A stretch of 64,000 bases of DNA from CAMFLJ01 sp963702555 (GTDB taxonomy: Bacteria; Actinomycetota; Acidimicrobiia; Acidimicrobiales; Acidimicrobilacustridaceae): contig CAVPCW010000013.1 in NCBI GenBank assembly GCA_963702555.1, positions 410,267 to 474,266 on the forward strand, read 5' to 3'. Positions 44,154-52,611 of the stretch are shown in pieces. Under the pieces are notes generated by a model. The model saw only the letters and a program-made list of their open reading frames with translations, did not search any database and was not told the DNA's origin. The position numbers and the translations under genes are program-made. Position 1 is the stretch's first letter. Every line of letters starts with the position of its first letter.

Positions 44154-45347
44154 ATGGGCAACGCAACCGCCGCACCGTCGATCAACCTCCTCGACCCGCA
44201 GTTCTACGTCGACCCCTGGGAGGCCTACCGCTGGATGCGCGACGAGGCGCCGGCCTACTGGGACCCATTGCAGGAGATCTGGGGCATCTCCCGGTACGAC
44301 GACATCATCGCCTGCGAGAAGGACGCCGCCACCTACTCCTCCCAGCAGGGCTCGCGGCCCAAGATCGACCAGCGGCTCGACACGTCGATGATCAACATGG
44401 ACGAGCCCGCCCATCAGGCCCAGCGGAACCTGGTGGCCCGCCAGTTCACCCCGCGGGCGGTGCGCGACCACGAGGACCACGTGCGCCAGGTCGTGACCGA
44501 GATCCTCGACGCGGTCGCCCCTCTCGGCGAGTGCGAGGCCGTCGAGGCCATCGCCTCGCGCCTCCCGGCGATGATGATCACCGAGCTCCTGGGCTATCCG
44601 CCGGAGCTGTGGGAGAAGGTCCGCTACTGGTCCGAGGAGATCATGTACGGCGGCGGCCAGACCAACCCGGCCGGTGTCCCCCACACCTTCCCGGCCGAGC
44701 ACCTGCCTGCGGTCGAGGACTTCTACGCCACCACCGGTCCGCTCGTGCAGGCCCGGAAGGCCGACCCGCGCGACGACCTCATCTCGACCTGGGTCCAGCA
44801 GGGCTGGGACGACGGCAAGATCCTCTCGGAGATCATCCTCGTGCTCTCGGGTGGCGCCGAGACCACCCGCACCGTCATCGGGTCGATGATCCGCGAGCTC
44901 GCCCTCCGGCCCGAGCAGCGCCGCATCCTGATCGAGCAGCCCGACGTGCTCGGATCCACCGGCGTGGAGGAGTTCATCCGCTGGGTGTCGCCGGTGCTGA
45001 ACATGCGCCGCACGGTCACCCGTGACCACATCCTTCACGGCCAGCAGCTGAAGGCGGGCGACGAGCTGCTGCTCATGTACCCGTCGGCCAACCGAGACCC
45101 GCGGGCGTTCGACGACCCTGACGTGCTCGACGTGACCCGATCCCACAACCGGCACATCGCCTTCGGCTTCGGCACCCACTTCTGCCTCGGCGCCCAGCTC
45201 GCCCGCCTCGAGATCCGGGTGATGTTCGAGGAGCTGCTGCGCCGCATGCCCGACTGGGAGCTGGTCGACCCCGACGAGCCGCAGATCGTGGCCGCCACCT
45301 TCGCCCGGGCCTACGACCGCATTCGCATCCGGTTCACCCCCAGCTGA
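44154..45347 (+). CDS. cytochrome P450, CYP142/CYP125-like
   Basis: A 397-residue P450: I-helix LVLSGGAETTRTVI, VSPVLNMRRTVTRD, and heme motif FGFGTHFCLGAQLARLE with axial Cys near residue 344. The INMDEPAHQAQRNLVARQFTPRAV and NMRRTVT segments resemble mycobacterial steroid C26/27-hydroxylases of the CYP142 group. This supports, but does not prove, terminal hydroxylation of a steroid-like side chain. It stands alone between a divergent ligase and a convergent crotonase. Confidence 0.9.
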   Translation: MGNATAAPSINLLDPQFYVDPWEAYRWMRDEAPAYWDPLQEIWGISRYDDIIACEKDAATYSSQQGSRPKIDQRLDTSMINMDEPAHQAQRNLVARQFTPRAVRDHEDHVRQVVTEILDAVAPLGECEAVEAIASRLPAMMITELLGYPPELWEKVRYWSEEIMYGGGQTNPAGVPHTFPAEHLPAVEDFYATTGPLVQARKADPRDDLISTWVQQGWDDGKILSEIILVLSGGAETTRTVIGSMIRELALRPEQRRILIEQPDVLGSTGVEEFIRWVSPVLNMRRTVTRDHILHGQQLKAGDELLLMYPSANRDPRAFDDPDVLDVTRSHNRHIAFGFGTHFCLGAQLARLEIRVMFEELLRRMPDWELVDPDEPQIVAATFARAYDRIRIRFTPS

Positions 45348-45375
45348 GGGCCGGGGGCGAACCTGCGAGGACCGC

Positions 45376-46245
45376 TCAGTCCTTCTTGGCGCCGGCCTTC
45401 ATGGCGGCGAGACCGGCGATGGAGGGCATGCCACCGGTGACCACCCGGGCCCGGGTGTGACCGAAGTGGTGCATGTCGAAGATCGAGTCGATCGAGTTCG
45501 TGTAGCCCTGGATGTCCATCGTGTGGTTCACCGCACGCTTGGCCATCCGCAACGCGAACGCGTCCTGCTGCGCGATCCGATGCGCCATCGCCATCGTCGC
45601 CTCGACCAGATCATCGAGCGGCACGACCTTGTTCACCATCCCGAGCTCACGAGCCTCCTCGGCGGTGATCGAGGAGCCCATGAACAGGATCTCCTTGGCC
45701 TTGCGGGGCCCGAACTCCCAGGTGTGCGCGTGCAGCTCCACGCCACAGATCCCCATCATCAACACCGGGTCGGAGAACTCCGCGTTGTCGGCGGCGACGA
45801 TCAGATCGCACGGCCAGCACAACATCAGCCCCGCCGCGATGCACTTGCCCTGCACGGCCGCGATCGACGGCTTCGGCACCTCACGCCACGACTTCGCGAA
45901 GTGCAGGTAGTTCCTGGTCTCCCAGTCGTAGTGACCTTCAGGGGTGGAGACCAGCTCGGCGAGCGTGGTGGCGCCCACCTGCTCGGTGGAGATGCCGGCG
46001 GTGTCACCGTCGGCCTTCCCGTCGGTCGAGGACATGTCGTGGCCGGCCGAGAAGTGCTTCCCGTTCGACTTCAACACGATGACTTTCACGTTCGGGTCAC
46101 GGTCGGCCTCACGCCACGCCCAGTCGAGCTCGTCGAGCACCTTCTGGTTCTGCGCGTTGGCCGCCTCCGGACGGTTCAGCGTGATCACGCCCACCTGATC
46201 CTCGACGGCGTACTCGACGTGATCCAGCTTGGGGCTCTCGCTCAT
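45376..46245 (-). CDS. enoyl-CoA hydratase/isomerase (crotonase)
   Basis: About 289 residues. KHFSAGHDMSS and GKCIAAGLMLCWPCDLIVA are the oxyanion-hole blocks, and SDPVLMMGICGVELHAHTWE the following active-site block, which has His/Glu positions unlike a standard hydratase. An insert of about 25 residues after the first block and a long C-terminus mark a specialised subgroup. ATG 46245 is used; GTG 46254 is also in frame. An operator copy lies 18 bases upstream. Confidence 0.85.
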   Translation of the reverse strand: MSESPKLDHVEYAVEDQVGVITLNRPEAANAQNQKVLDELDWAWREADRDPNVKVIVLKSNGKHFSAGHDMSSTDGKADGDTAGISTEQVGATTLAELVSTPEGHYDWETRNYLHFAKSWREVPKPSIAAVQGKCIAAGLMLCWPCDLIVAADNAEFSDPVLMMGICGVELHAHTWEFGPRKAKEILFMGSSITAEEARELGMVNKVVPLDDLVEATMAMAHRIAQQDAFALRMAKRAVNHTMDIQGYTNSIDSIFDMHHFGHTRARVVTGGMPSIAGLAAMKAGAKKD

Positions 46246-46263
46246 GGCGCCCACGCTACCGGC

Positions 46264-46280
46264 GTCTCGAATCGAGATTC
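46264..46280. promoter_or_regulatory. operator copy l (17-bp variant)
   Basis: GTCTCGAATCGAGATTC: arms TCTCGA/TCGAGA around one base. It is a one-base-shorter version of copy b, 18 bases before the crotonase ATG. A GGTAGCGT element follows in that direction. Confidence 0.5.
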
Positions 46281-46312
46281 ATTTCTACGAGCCGACCGGG
46301 CACGGGCCACGC

Positions 46313-47068
46313 TCAGAAGTGCCGGCGAGGGGTGATCGACATCGAGGGGATCCCGGCCGAGGAACCGCACTTCAGCAGGCCCTCGACGGCATCGGTGAAG
46401 TGCTCGACGTCCATCAGCTTGTCGGTGAGCAACCCGCGCTCCACCCACGTGGGGAAGTACGAGCCGGCGAGCTCGGGATCCCAGCCCGCGGTGAACTGGG
46501 AGACGCCCTCACCCTCGCCGCCCGCGCACTCGCCCACGACGAGGCGGGTGAAGCCGATCTCGTGGTGCTCGGCCCGCCACGCGTCGACCAGCTTGTCGAG
46601 TGCGGCCTTGGTGACCGTGTAGGAGGCCAGGCCTGGCCAGGGCGAGGTGAGCGAGGCGCTCACGGAGGTCATGCAGACGACCATGCCCTTCGACGCGGCC
46701 AGGTGCGGCAGGGCGGCGGAGATCACGGTGGACGCTCCGACGACGTTGATGGCGAACGCCCGGTGCCACGTCTCGGCGTCGATCTCCTCGATGGGGCGGA
46801 GCTCACCGAGGGCGGCGGAGTAGACGACCGCGTCGATGCCCCCCATGCGCTCCGCGGCCTCGGCGACCGCGGCCTGCGTCGAGGCCTGATCGGTGGCGTC
46901 GCCGCAGATGGCGATGGCCGACGGGCCGGCTTCGGCGACGGCGGAGTCGAGAAGCCCCTGGCGGCGGGCCATGAGGGCCACCTGGGCGCCCCGCTGAGCC
47001 AGCCCGATGCCGAGGCAACGACCGAGGCCGGTGGAGGCACCGACGATGAGGACTCGCAGCTCGGCCAT
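46313..47068 (-). CDS. short-chain dehydrogenase/reductase
   Basis: A 251-residue SDR: VGASTGLG cofactor loop at residues 9-16, CGDATD, YSAALGEL, TSVSASLTSPW serine region and YTVTKAAL (Tyr-x3-Lys). The C-terminal end is divergent from FabG. Its start overlaps the stop of the preceding SDR (TGATG-type), so the two are translated together. Confidence 0.9.
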   Translation of the reverse strand: MAELRVLIVGASTGLGRCLGIGLAQRGAQVALMARRQGLLDSAVAEAGPSAIAICGDATDQASTQAAVAEAAERMGGIDAVVYSAALGELRPIEEIDAETWHRAFAINVVGASTVISAALPHLAASKGMVVCMTSVSASLTSPWPGLASYTVTKAALDKLVDAWRAEHHEIGFTRLVVGECAGGEGEGVSQFTAGWDPELAGSYFPTWVERGLLTDKLMDVEHFTDAVEGLLKCGSSAGIPSMSITPRRHF

Positions 47069-47895
47069 CAGAACCGCCCGAAGAGGAACTGGGCGACCGG
47101 ACCCGCGCTCGGGTACACGTCGGTGAGGCCGGCGGAGAGGTAGCCCTGGTCGGAGATCAGGGTCTGGCCGCTGACGGCGGAGGCCGCCGCGCTGCACAGG
47201 TAGACGAGCGGGTAGGCCTGCTCGAGCGGCGTCGACGGGTCGATGCCGAGGTCGGCGCGGTAGTCGGTGGCGAAGCCGAGCCACGTCTCGGCGTTGGCCT
47301 GAGCAAGGGGGGTGTCGGTGGGGCCGGGGCAGATGGCGTTGATGCGGATGCCCCGCTGCATCATCGGGTAGGCCTGCGCGGCGACGTACGCGCACATGGC
47401 CTGCTTCATCGACATGTAGTCGGCCTTGCCGTTGGACACGGCCCACTCGACGGACGCGTCCCAGTCGGTGAGGGCCAGAAGCTCCTGGAGCTGCGCCAGG
47501 TTGGCCTCCCAGCCGAGGCCGGCGGCCGAGGAGATCATGCCGATGGCGCTGCCGCTCGGGAGCAGGTCTCGCTCGAGGAGGCGGTCGATCAGGTAGCGGT
47601 GGCCGATGAAGTTGATCCGCTCGATGCCCGGCGTGCCGTCGGCGACACCGGCGCACGAGAAGAGGGCGTCGACCGGGCCGCTGAGGGCCGCCACCGCGGC
47701 GTCGATCGACGCCCGGTCGGAGAGGTCGAGGTGCACGGCGGTGGCCCCTTCGAGGCGGACCTCGGCGCGGTCCATGACCACGACCTCGGCCCCTGCGTCC
47801 TTCACGACCTCCGCCACCGCGGCACCCATGCCCGTGGCCCCGCCGACCACGAGGGCCGTCTTCCCGTCATAGCGATACGCGTCGAAGTAGCCCAC
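47068..47895 (-). CDS. 3-alpha-hydroxysteroid-dehydrogenase-like SDR
   Basis: A 275-residue SDR: VGGATGMG, SCAGVADGTPG, ISSAAGLGWE and YMSMKQAM (Tyr-x3-Lys), with an insert of about 40 residues between Ser and Tyr. The ISSAAGLGWE and long insert are typical of the 3-alpha-HSD/carbonyl reductase branch. GTG start, 27 bases after an operator copy. Confidence 0.85.
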   Translation of the reverse strand: MGYFDAYRYDGKTALVVGGATGMGAAVAEVVKDAGAEVVVMDRAEVRLEGATAVHLDLSDRASIDAAVAALSGPVDALFSCAGVADGTPGIERINFIGHRYLIDRLLERDLLPSGSAIGMISSAAGLGWEANLAQLQELLALTDWDASVEWAVSNGKADYMSMKQAMCAYVAAQAYPMMQRGIRINAICPGPTDTPLAQANAETWLGFATDYRADLGIDPSTPLEQAYPLVYLCSAAASAVSGQTLISDQGYLSAGLTDVYPSAGPVAQFLFGRF

Positions 47896-47921
47896 AGCAG
47901 ATCCCCCAGGGTTAAAGATTC

Positions 47922-47939
47922 GAATTCGACGTCGATACT
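47922..47939. promoter_or_regulatory. GACGTC-centred operator, copy m
   Basis: GAATTCGACGTCGATACT, 27 bases before the two-SDR operon. TTTAACCCT in that direction may include the -10 box. Confidence 0.6.
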
Positions 47940-47969
47940 AACTCGGTCGGCGCGCTGTGCGCCCGCGGC

Positions 47970-48743
47970 TCACTTCGGAGGGAAGCGGAGCGCCCCGTCG
48001 AGGCGGAAGTTCTCGCCGTTGAGGTAGTCGTTGCGGACGATCGACTCGACGAGGAGAGCGAACTCGTCCGGCCGGCCCATCCGCTTGGGGAACACGATGC
48101 TCGAGACGAGGTTCTCCTTGAGCGCCTCCGGGGCGCTCAGCATCATCGGCGTGCCCATCGTGCCGGGGGCGATGGCGCAGACCCGGATGCCGACCGCAGC
48201 GAGGTCACGGGCCAGGGGAAGGGTCATCCCGAGGATGGCTGCCTTCGCGGCCGCATAGGCGACCTGGCCGGTCTGGCCCTCCAACCCGGCGAGGGAGCCC
48301 GTGTTGACCACCACACCACGCTGGCCGTCACCGTCGGGCTCGTTGGCGGCGATCGCCGCCGCGGCGAGCCGCGTGACGTTGAACGTGCCGATCGCGTTCA
48401 TGGCCATCGTGGCGACGAAGGCATCGATGTCATGGGGGGTCCCGTCACGGCCGAGGGTGCGACCGGAGCCGGCCACACCGCCGCCGGCGACGTTCACCAC
48501 GATGGAGAGCACACCGACCGAGCGGGCGGCATCGATCGCGGCCTCGACGGCCGTCACGTCGTTGACATCACCGCTCACGGCCACGGTGGTCGGGCCGAGC
48601 TCGTCGGCCAGGGCCCGAGCCCCGTCGAGGTCGCGATCGAAGATGGCCACCCCCACTCCCAGGGCCACGAGGTGGCGAACGGTCGCCGCCCCGAGCCCAC
48701 CGGCTCCGCCGGTGACGATCGCTGACCTGCCGTCGAGCTCCAT
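47970..48743 (-). CDS. HSD10-like 3-hydroxyacyl-CoA dehydrogenase (SDR)
   Basis: A 257-residue SDR: TGGAGGLG, NVAGGGVAGSG, NTGSLAGLEGQTGQVAYAAAKAAI (Ser, Tyr-x3-Lys) and APGTMGTPMM. The GQ-GQVAYAA-K and APG-F/M-T-P-M pattern is that of type 10 17-beta-HSD/3-hydroxyacyl-CoA dehydrogenases, which would oxidise the product of the crotonases. AGGTACCC precedes the ATG, and an operator copy lies 55 bases upstream. Confidence 0.9.
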   Translation of the reverse strand: MELDGRSAIVTGGAGGLGAATVRHLVALGVGVAIFDRDLDGARALADELGPTTVAVSGDVNDVTAVEAAIDAARSVGVLSIVVNVAGGGVAGSGRTLGRDGTPHDIDAFVATMAMNAIGTFNVTRLAAAAIAANEPDGDGQRGVVVNTGSLAGLEGQTGQVAYAAAKAAILGMTLPLARDLAAVGIRVCAIAPGTMGTPMMLSAPEALKENLVSSIVFPKRMGRPDEFALLVESIVRNDYLNGENFRLDGALRFPPK

Positions 48744-48797
48744 GGGTACCTCTCCTCGGTCGAGTTCCCGTCGGGGCGGCTCACCGTTGCAGCTTTC

Positions 48798-48815
48798 CAA
48801 ATCGACGTCAATATC
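48798..48815. promoter_or_regulatory. GACGTC-centred operator, copy n
   Basis: CAAATCGACGTCAATATC, 55 bases before the HSD10-like SDR. Confidence 0.6.
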
Positions 48816-48850
48816 GGTTTTGCACCAGCGTCGACGTGCCGCCCGAAGGA

Positions 48851-49669
48851 TCAGGCGGGGCCACCCGCAGGGTCGAGCGAGGTGTTGCTGCCCTGGCCCA
48901 GCGGGGCGAACGCGACCGGCCGCTTCTTCAGGAACGAGCGGACGCCCTCCTTGAAGTCGGGCCCGTCGAGCGAGGCGTGCATGAGACCGACCACGCCGGT
49001 GCGGACCGTCTCGAGGTCGGTGTCCCAGTCGGCGTAGACCTGCTGCTTGATCACCGCCATCGAGGCGGGCGAGCACTCGGCGGCGAGCTCGGCCGCATAG
49101 GCGACGGCCGCGTCGACCAGCTCCTCGGCGGGGACGACCCGGTTGACGAGGCCCAGGACGAGGGCCTCGTCGGCCAGCACCACCCGGCCCGAGAGCAGCA
49201 GGTCGAGGGCGCGAGAGGTTCCGATGAGGCGGGGCAGCAGCCACGACACCCCGTACTCGGCGACGAGGCCACGACGGGGGAAGGCGAAGGTCAGCTTCAC
49301 GCCCTCGGCCACGAAGCGCAGGTCGCACTGCAGCGCCTGCACCAGGCTCACGCCGGCCACCGGCCCGTTGACGGCGGCGATGATCGGCTTGCGGATGGTG
49401 AGAGGCAGCGTGGTGGGCCGCCGCTCGAGGCTGCCGTAGAGCTTGGGGTCGTCGCCCGATTGGAGGTCGACGCCGGGGCTGAACCCCCGGCCGGCACCGG
49501 TGACGACGATGGCGCGGACCCGCTCGTCGGCCTCGGCCTCGAGGAGCCGGTCGAAGTACCGGTCCTCCATCGCCAGCGTCCACGCGTTGAGCCGGTCGGG
49601 ACGGTTCAGGGTGAGCACCGCGACACCCGTGTCGGTGACCTCGAGCAGGACGGTGTCGGCGTCGGTCAT
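48851..49669 (-). CDS. enoyl-CoA hydratase/isomerase (crotonase)
   Basis: A 272-residue crotonase: RGFSPGVDLQSG and NGPVAGVSLVQALQCDLRFVA are the oxyanion-hole blocks, FAFPRRGLVAEYGVSWLLPRLIG the third. The blocks carry no obvious paired catalytic glutamates, so isomerase or hydrolase chemistry is possible. AGGAG lies 6 bases before the ATG. It shares an operator region with the divergent luciferase-like gene. Confidence 0.85.
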   Translation of the reverse strand: MTDADTVLLEVTDTGVAVLTLNRPDRLNAWTLAMEDRYFDRLLEAEADERVRAIVVTGAGRGFSPGVDLQSGDDPKLYGSLERRPTTLPLTIRKPIIAAVNGPVAGVSLVQALQCDLRFVAEGVKLTFAFPRRGLVAEYGVSWLLPRLIGTSRALDLLLSGRVVLADEALVLGLVNRVVPAEELVDAAVAYAAELAAECSPASMAVIKQQVYADWDTDLETVRTGVVGLMHASLDGPDFKEGVRSFLKKRPVAFAPLGQGSNTSLDPAGGPA

Positions 49670-49747
49670 GGGGGCTCCTCGTGTCGCGACACCGCCCATG
49701 GTGGTCCGTGGAACAGGGGTCGGATGGCGTTCTGCCCGCCATTTTTC

Positions 49748-49765
49748 TATATTGACGTCGAAATC
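49748..49765. promoter_or_regulatory. GACGTC-centred operator, copy o
   Basis: TATATTGACGTCGAAATC, between a crotonase (79 bases) and the luciferase-like gene (29 bases). TTGACG inside it could also be a -35 box. Confidence 0.6.
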
Positions 49766-49793
49766 ACTATTTGGCTGCGGAACAGGACCCCTC

Positions 49794-50792
49794 GTGAAGC
49801 TCGGGCTCAGCACCTACGGCACCCCCCTCGAGCCGGAGGGCCTGCGCGCCATCGCCCAGCTCGCCGAGTCGGCCGGGTACGACTCCATCTGGACCGGCGA
49901 GGCCTGGGTGGCCGACGCCTTCACCCCGTTGGCCTTCGTGGCCGCCGCCACCACCACCCTGAAGCTCGGCACCGCCATCGCCCAGCTGTCGGCCCGCACC
50001 CCCGGCACCACGGCCATGACGGCGCTCACCCTCCAGCAGCTCTCCGGCGGCCGACTGATCCTCGGCCTCGGCGTCTCCGGCCCCCAGGTGGTCGAGGGCT
50101 GGCACGGGGTGCCGTTCCGCACCCCGGTGAAGGCCACCCGCGAGTACATCGCCATCCTCCGTCAGGCCCTCGCCGGCGAGAAGGTCGACTTCCAGGGCGA
50201 GGTCTTCCAGGTGCCCTACCGCGGCGACGACGCCAGCGGCCTCGGTCGCAGCCTCCGCACGTCGCTCCCGACCGCGTCGGACATGCCGATCCTCGTCGCC
50301 GCCCTCGGCCCGCGGAACCTGGCCATGGCCACCGAGGTCGCCGACGGGCTCCTCCCCTACCTCTGGAGCCCCAACCACTGGCGCCGCGCCTTCGGCGACG
50401 CCCTCGACGCCGCCCCCGAGGGCTTCAAGGTGATGCCGACCGTGGCCGTGGCCATGGGCGACGACCTCCAGGCCTGCCGCGACGAGGTGCGCCCCAAGCT
50501 CACCCTGCACATCGGGGGCATGGGCTCGAAGGACAAGAACTTCTACAAGTCGCTGGTCGAGCGGTACGGGTTCGAGGAGGAGGCCGAGCGCATCCAGTCG
50601 GCCTTCCTCTCGGGCGACCGTGCCGGCGCGCTGGCCGCCACCAGCGACGCGCTGGTCGACGAGCTCGCCCTCGTCGGCCCCGCCGGCCACGTGAGCGAGC
50701 AGCTCGAGGCCTGGAAGGCCAGCCCCATCGACACGCTCATCGTCGAGACCGCCCGCCCCGAGACCATCGAGCAGATCGCCTCGCTGGTCTAA
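49794..50792 (+). CDS. luciferase-like F420-dependent oxidoreductase
   Basis: A 332-residue luciferase-like fold protein: VKLGLSTYGTP start, YDSIWTGEAWVADAFTPLAF, LKLGTAIAQLSARTPGTTAM, LSGGRLILGLGVSGPQVVEGWHG. The overall pattern is that of F420-dependent class LLM proteins of actinobacteria. GTG start. It stands alone, ended by a strong hairpin. It belongs to the regulon by its upstream operator copy. Confidence 0.9.
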   Translation: MKLGLSTYGTPLEPEGLRAIAQLAESAGYDSIWTGEAWVADAFTPLAFVAAATTTLKLGTAIAQLSARTPGTTAMTALTLQQLSGGRLILGLGVSGPQVVEGWHGVPFRTPVKATREYIAILRQALAGEKVDFQGEVFQVPYRGDDASGLGRSLRTSLPTASDMPILVAALGPRNLAMATEVADGLLPYLWSPNHWRRAFGDALDAAPEGFKVMPTVAVAMGDDLQACRDEVRPKLTLHIGGMGSKDKNFYKSLVERYGFEEEAERIQSAFLSGDRAGALAATSDALVDELALVGPAGHVSEQLEAWKASPIDTLIVETARPETIEQIASLV

Positions 50793-50811
50793 CCCGTCCC
50801 TGAAGCACAAA

Positions 50812-50853
50812 CGGTGCGCAACTCCCACGCCCTGGCGTGGGAACAGCGCACCG
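50812..50853. terminator. long hairpin terminator
   Basis: CGGTGCGC-AAC-TCCCACGCC-CT-GGCGTGGGA-ACA-GCGCACCG: two stem segments of 8 and 9 bp separated by a 3x3 internal loop. It lies between the convergent luciferase-like and thiolase-like genes. Confidence 0.8.
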
Positions 50854-50879
50854 ATTGGCGGAGAGAGGCCGACCGAGGG

Positions 50880-52025
50880 TCAGGTCGACAGGATCGACAC
50901 GCCGGCGGTGCCGGGCGCGCCGTACAGCTGGGCGTAGCCGACCTTCGGCGAGCCGGGAACCTGGCGGTCGCCGGCGGTGCCGCGGAGCTGCATCACGAGC
51001 TCGTGGACCTGGCGCAGGCCGGACGCCCCGATGGGCTCGCCGTTGGCGATGAGGCCGCCGTCGGTGTTCACCGGCAGCGACCCGGTGATCTCGGTGGCGC
51101 CCTCGGCGATCAGCTTCTCCTGCTCGCCGTCGGCGCAGAAGCCGTTCTCGGCCATGTGGATGATCTCGGCCCCGGCATCGGTGTCCTGGAGCTGGACGAC
51201 GTCGACGTCCTCCGGCCCGATGCCCGCCATCTCGTAGGCGGCCTTCGAGGCGTAGACCGTCGGCGCCGCGTCCTGCTCCACCGCGGCCCACGAGGCGTGG
51301 ACCTCGAAGGCGCCGTAGCGACGGGTGCGCACGGCCGTGGCCTTCAGGTAGATCGGGTTGGCCGTGTACTTGTGCGCGAGGTCGGCCCGGCACAGCACCA
51401 CGGCTGCGGCGCCCTCGTCGGGCGAGCAGAACATGTACTGCGTGAGCGGGTAGTTGAGCATCCGCGACGCCAGGATCTCCTCCTCGGAGATGGCCTTGCG
51501 CCGGAACGCCGTGGGGTTGATCACGCCGTTGCGGTACGCCTTGGCCGCCACCCGGGCCAGGGTCTCGTGGGAGATCCCGTGGTCGTACATGTAGCGGTTG
51601 ATCTTCATGGCGAAGAACTTGGTGGTGAGGAAGTGGCCGATGTCGCCGTACCACTCGGGGGCGCCGTAGTCGACGGGGTCGGAGGTGAAGGCACCCGACG
51701 CGTGCTTGTCCATCCCGACGGCCACGCCGAGGTCGTACTGGCCCGAGCGGATGCCGTCGGCGGTGAGCTGCAGGGCCGTGGCGGCGGTGGCGCACCCGTT
51801 GTAGACGTCCATGAACGGGATGCCCGTGAGCCCGAGGCGCCCGGCCACCGCGTCGGGGTTGTCGACCTCGAAGCTGCCACCGAACGCGAACTGCACGTCG
51901 GTCCACTGGGCGCCGGCGTCGGCGAGGGCGGCGCGGATGGCGTCAGCCCCCATCTCGATGGCCGACTTCTGGCCCCACCGGCCGAAGGGGTGCATACCCA
52001 CCCCGATGATCGCGACGTCGTTCAT
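50880..52025 (-). CDS. thiolase-like / Ltp2-like lipid-transfer-type protein
   Basis: A 381-residue thiolase-fold protein: YNGCATAATAL holds the nucleophile-position Cys (about residue 78). The usual thiolase His of the GHP-GASG motif is Glu (NGEPIGASGLRQ), and the C-terminal CxG cysteine is replaced (YAQLYGAPGTAG). Ordinary Claisen thiolysis is thus doubtful. Steroid-side-chain retro-aldolases of the Ltp2 type are thiolase-fold proteins of this kind that need a DUF35 partner. The DUF35 gene here ends one base before the start codon, supporting such a complex (inference). Confidence 0.8.
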   Translation of the reverse strand: MNDVAIIGVGMHPFGRWGQKSAIEMGADAIRAALADAGAQWTDVQFAFGGSFEVDNPDAVAGRLGLTGIPFMDVYNGCATAATALQLTADGIRSGQYDLGVAVGMDKHASGAFTSDPVDYGAPEWYGDIGHFLTTKFFAMKINRYMYDHGISHETLARVAAKAYRNGVINPTAFRRKAISEEEILASRMLNYPLTQYMFCSPDEGAAAVVLCRADLAHKYTANPIYLKATAVRTRRYGAFEVHASWAAVEQDAAPTVYASKAAYEMAGIGPEDVDVVQLQDTDAGAEIIHMAENGFCADGEQEKLIAEGATEITGSLPVNTDGGLIANGEPIGASGLRQVHELVMQLRGTAGDRQVPGSPKVGYAQLYGAPGTAGVSILST

Positions 52026-52026
52026 C

Positions 52027-52458
52027 TCAGGACTCCTGGGCTGCGGGGGCGAAGGCGTAGACCATGACGACGGTGCCGTCGGGATCGGTGCGGAACGGCA
52101 GGATCACGAGCTCCATCTCCATGCCGATGGCGAGCTTCTCGGGGTCGTTCTCGGTGAGGCGGGCCTCGACCCGGACCTCATCACCCAGCTGCACCATGCC
52201 GATGCCGTAGGGGGTGAAGGTCTCGTTGGTCTCACCACTGGCATAGGGCTCCTTGGGGAGGAAGTCCTGGGTGGTGAAGGTCCAGAGGGTGCCGCGTCGG
52301 GGCAGCAGGTGCTGCTCGACCTCGGTCGACCCGCAGCGGGCGCACGACGACCACGCGGGGAACGTGACGGCAGCGCACTGCGCGCACTTCCCGCCGATCA
52401 GCTGGGGCTCGTCGGACGGCCAGGTGAAGACATCCGGGGCGAAGGCGATCTCGGTCAT
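52027..52458 (-). CDS. DUF35 OB-fold, zinc-ribbon protein
   Basis: A 143-residue protein: an N-terminal zinc ribbon with CAQC and CARC (about residues 26-47) and a C-terminal OB-fold strand region. DUF35 domains bind acyl-CoA and partner thiolase-like enzymes, as in the ChsH2-Ltp2 aldolase of cholesterol side-chain degradation. The next gene, one base on, is such a thiolase-like protein. GAGGTC precedes the ATG. Operator copy p is 45 bases upstream. Confidence 0.9.
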   Translation of the reverse strand: MTEIAFAPDVFTWPSDEPQLIGGKCAQCAAVTFPAWSSCARCGSTEVEQHLLPRRGTLWTFTTQDFLPKEPYASGETNETFTPYGIGMVQLGDEVRVEARLTENDPEKLAIGMEMELVILPFRTDPDGTVVMVYAFAPAAQES

Positions 52459-52502
52459 GACCTCTCCTCGGGCAGACCCTCTGCCGCCCCGCCACCGTAG
52501 CC

Positions 52503-52526
52503 ATTTTCGACGTCGACGTCGATTAT
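52503..52526. promoter_or_regulatory. double GACGTC operator, copy p
   Basis: TTTTCGACGTCGACGTCGATTA: two overlapping GACGTC cores with AT-rich flanks. It lies 45 bases before the DUF35-thiolase operon and 86 before the divergent hypothetical gene. Confidence 0.6.
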
Positions 52527-52611
52527 GAGGATCGGGACGACTGGCGTGTGCGTCGCCGACCCGGGAGGAGCAAGCTTCGGCAACCGGACACCACGACGAT
52601 CGGGAGACACC

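Noticed and set aside
50812..50853. The long hairpin as an operator or small RNA
   Set aside because: It lies between two convergent stop codons with no promoter-like sequence before it, so a terminator is the simpler reading.
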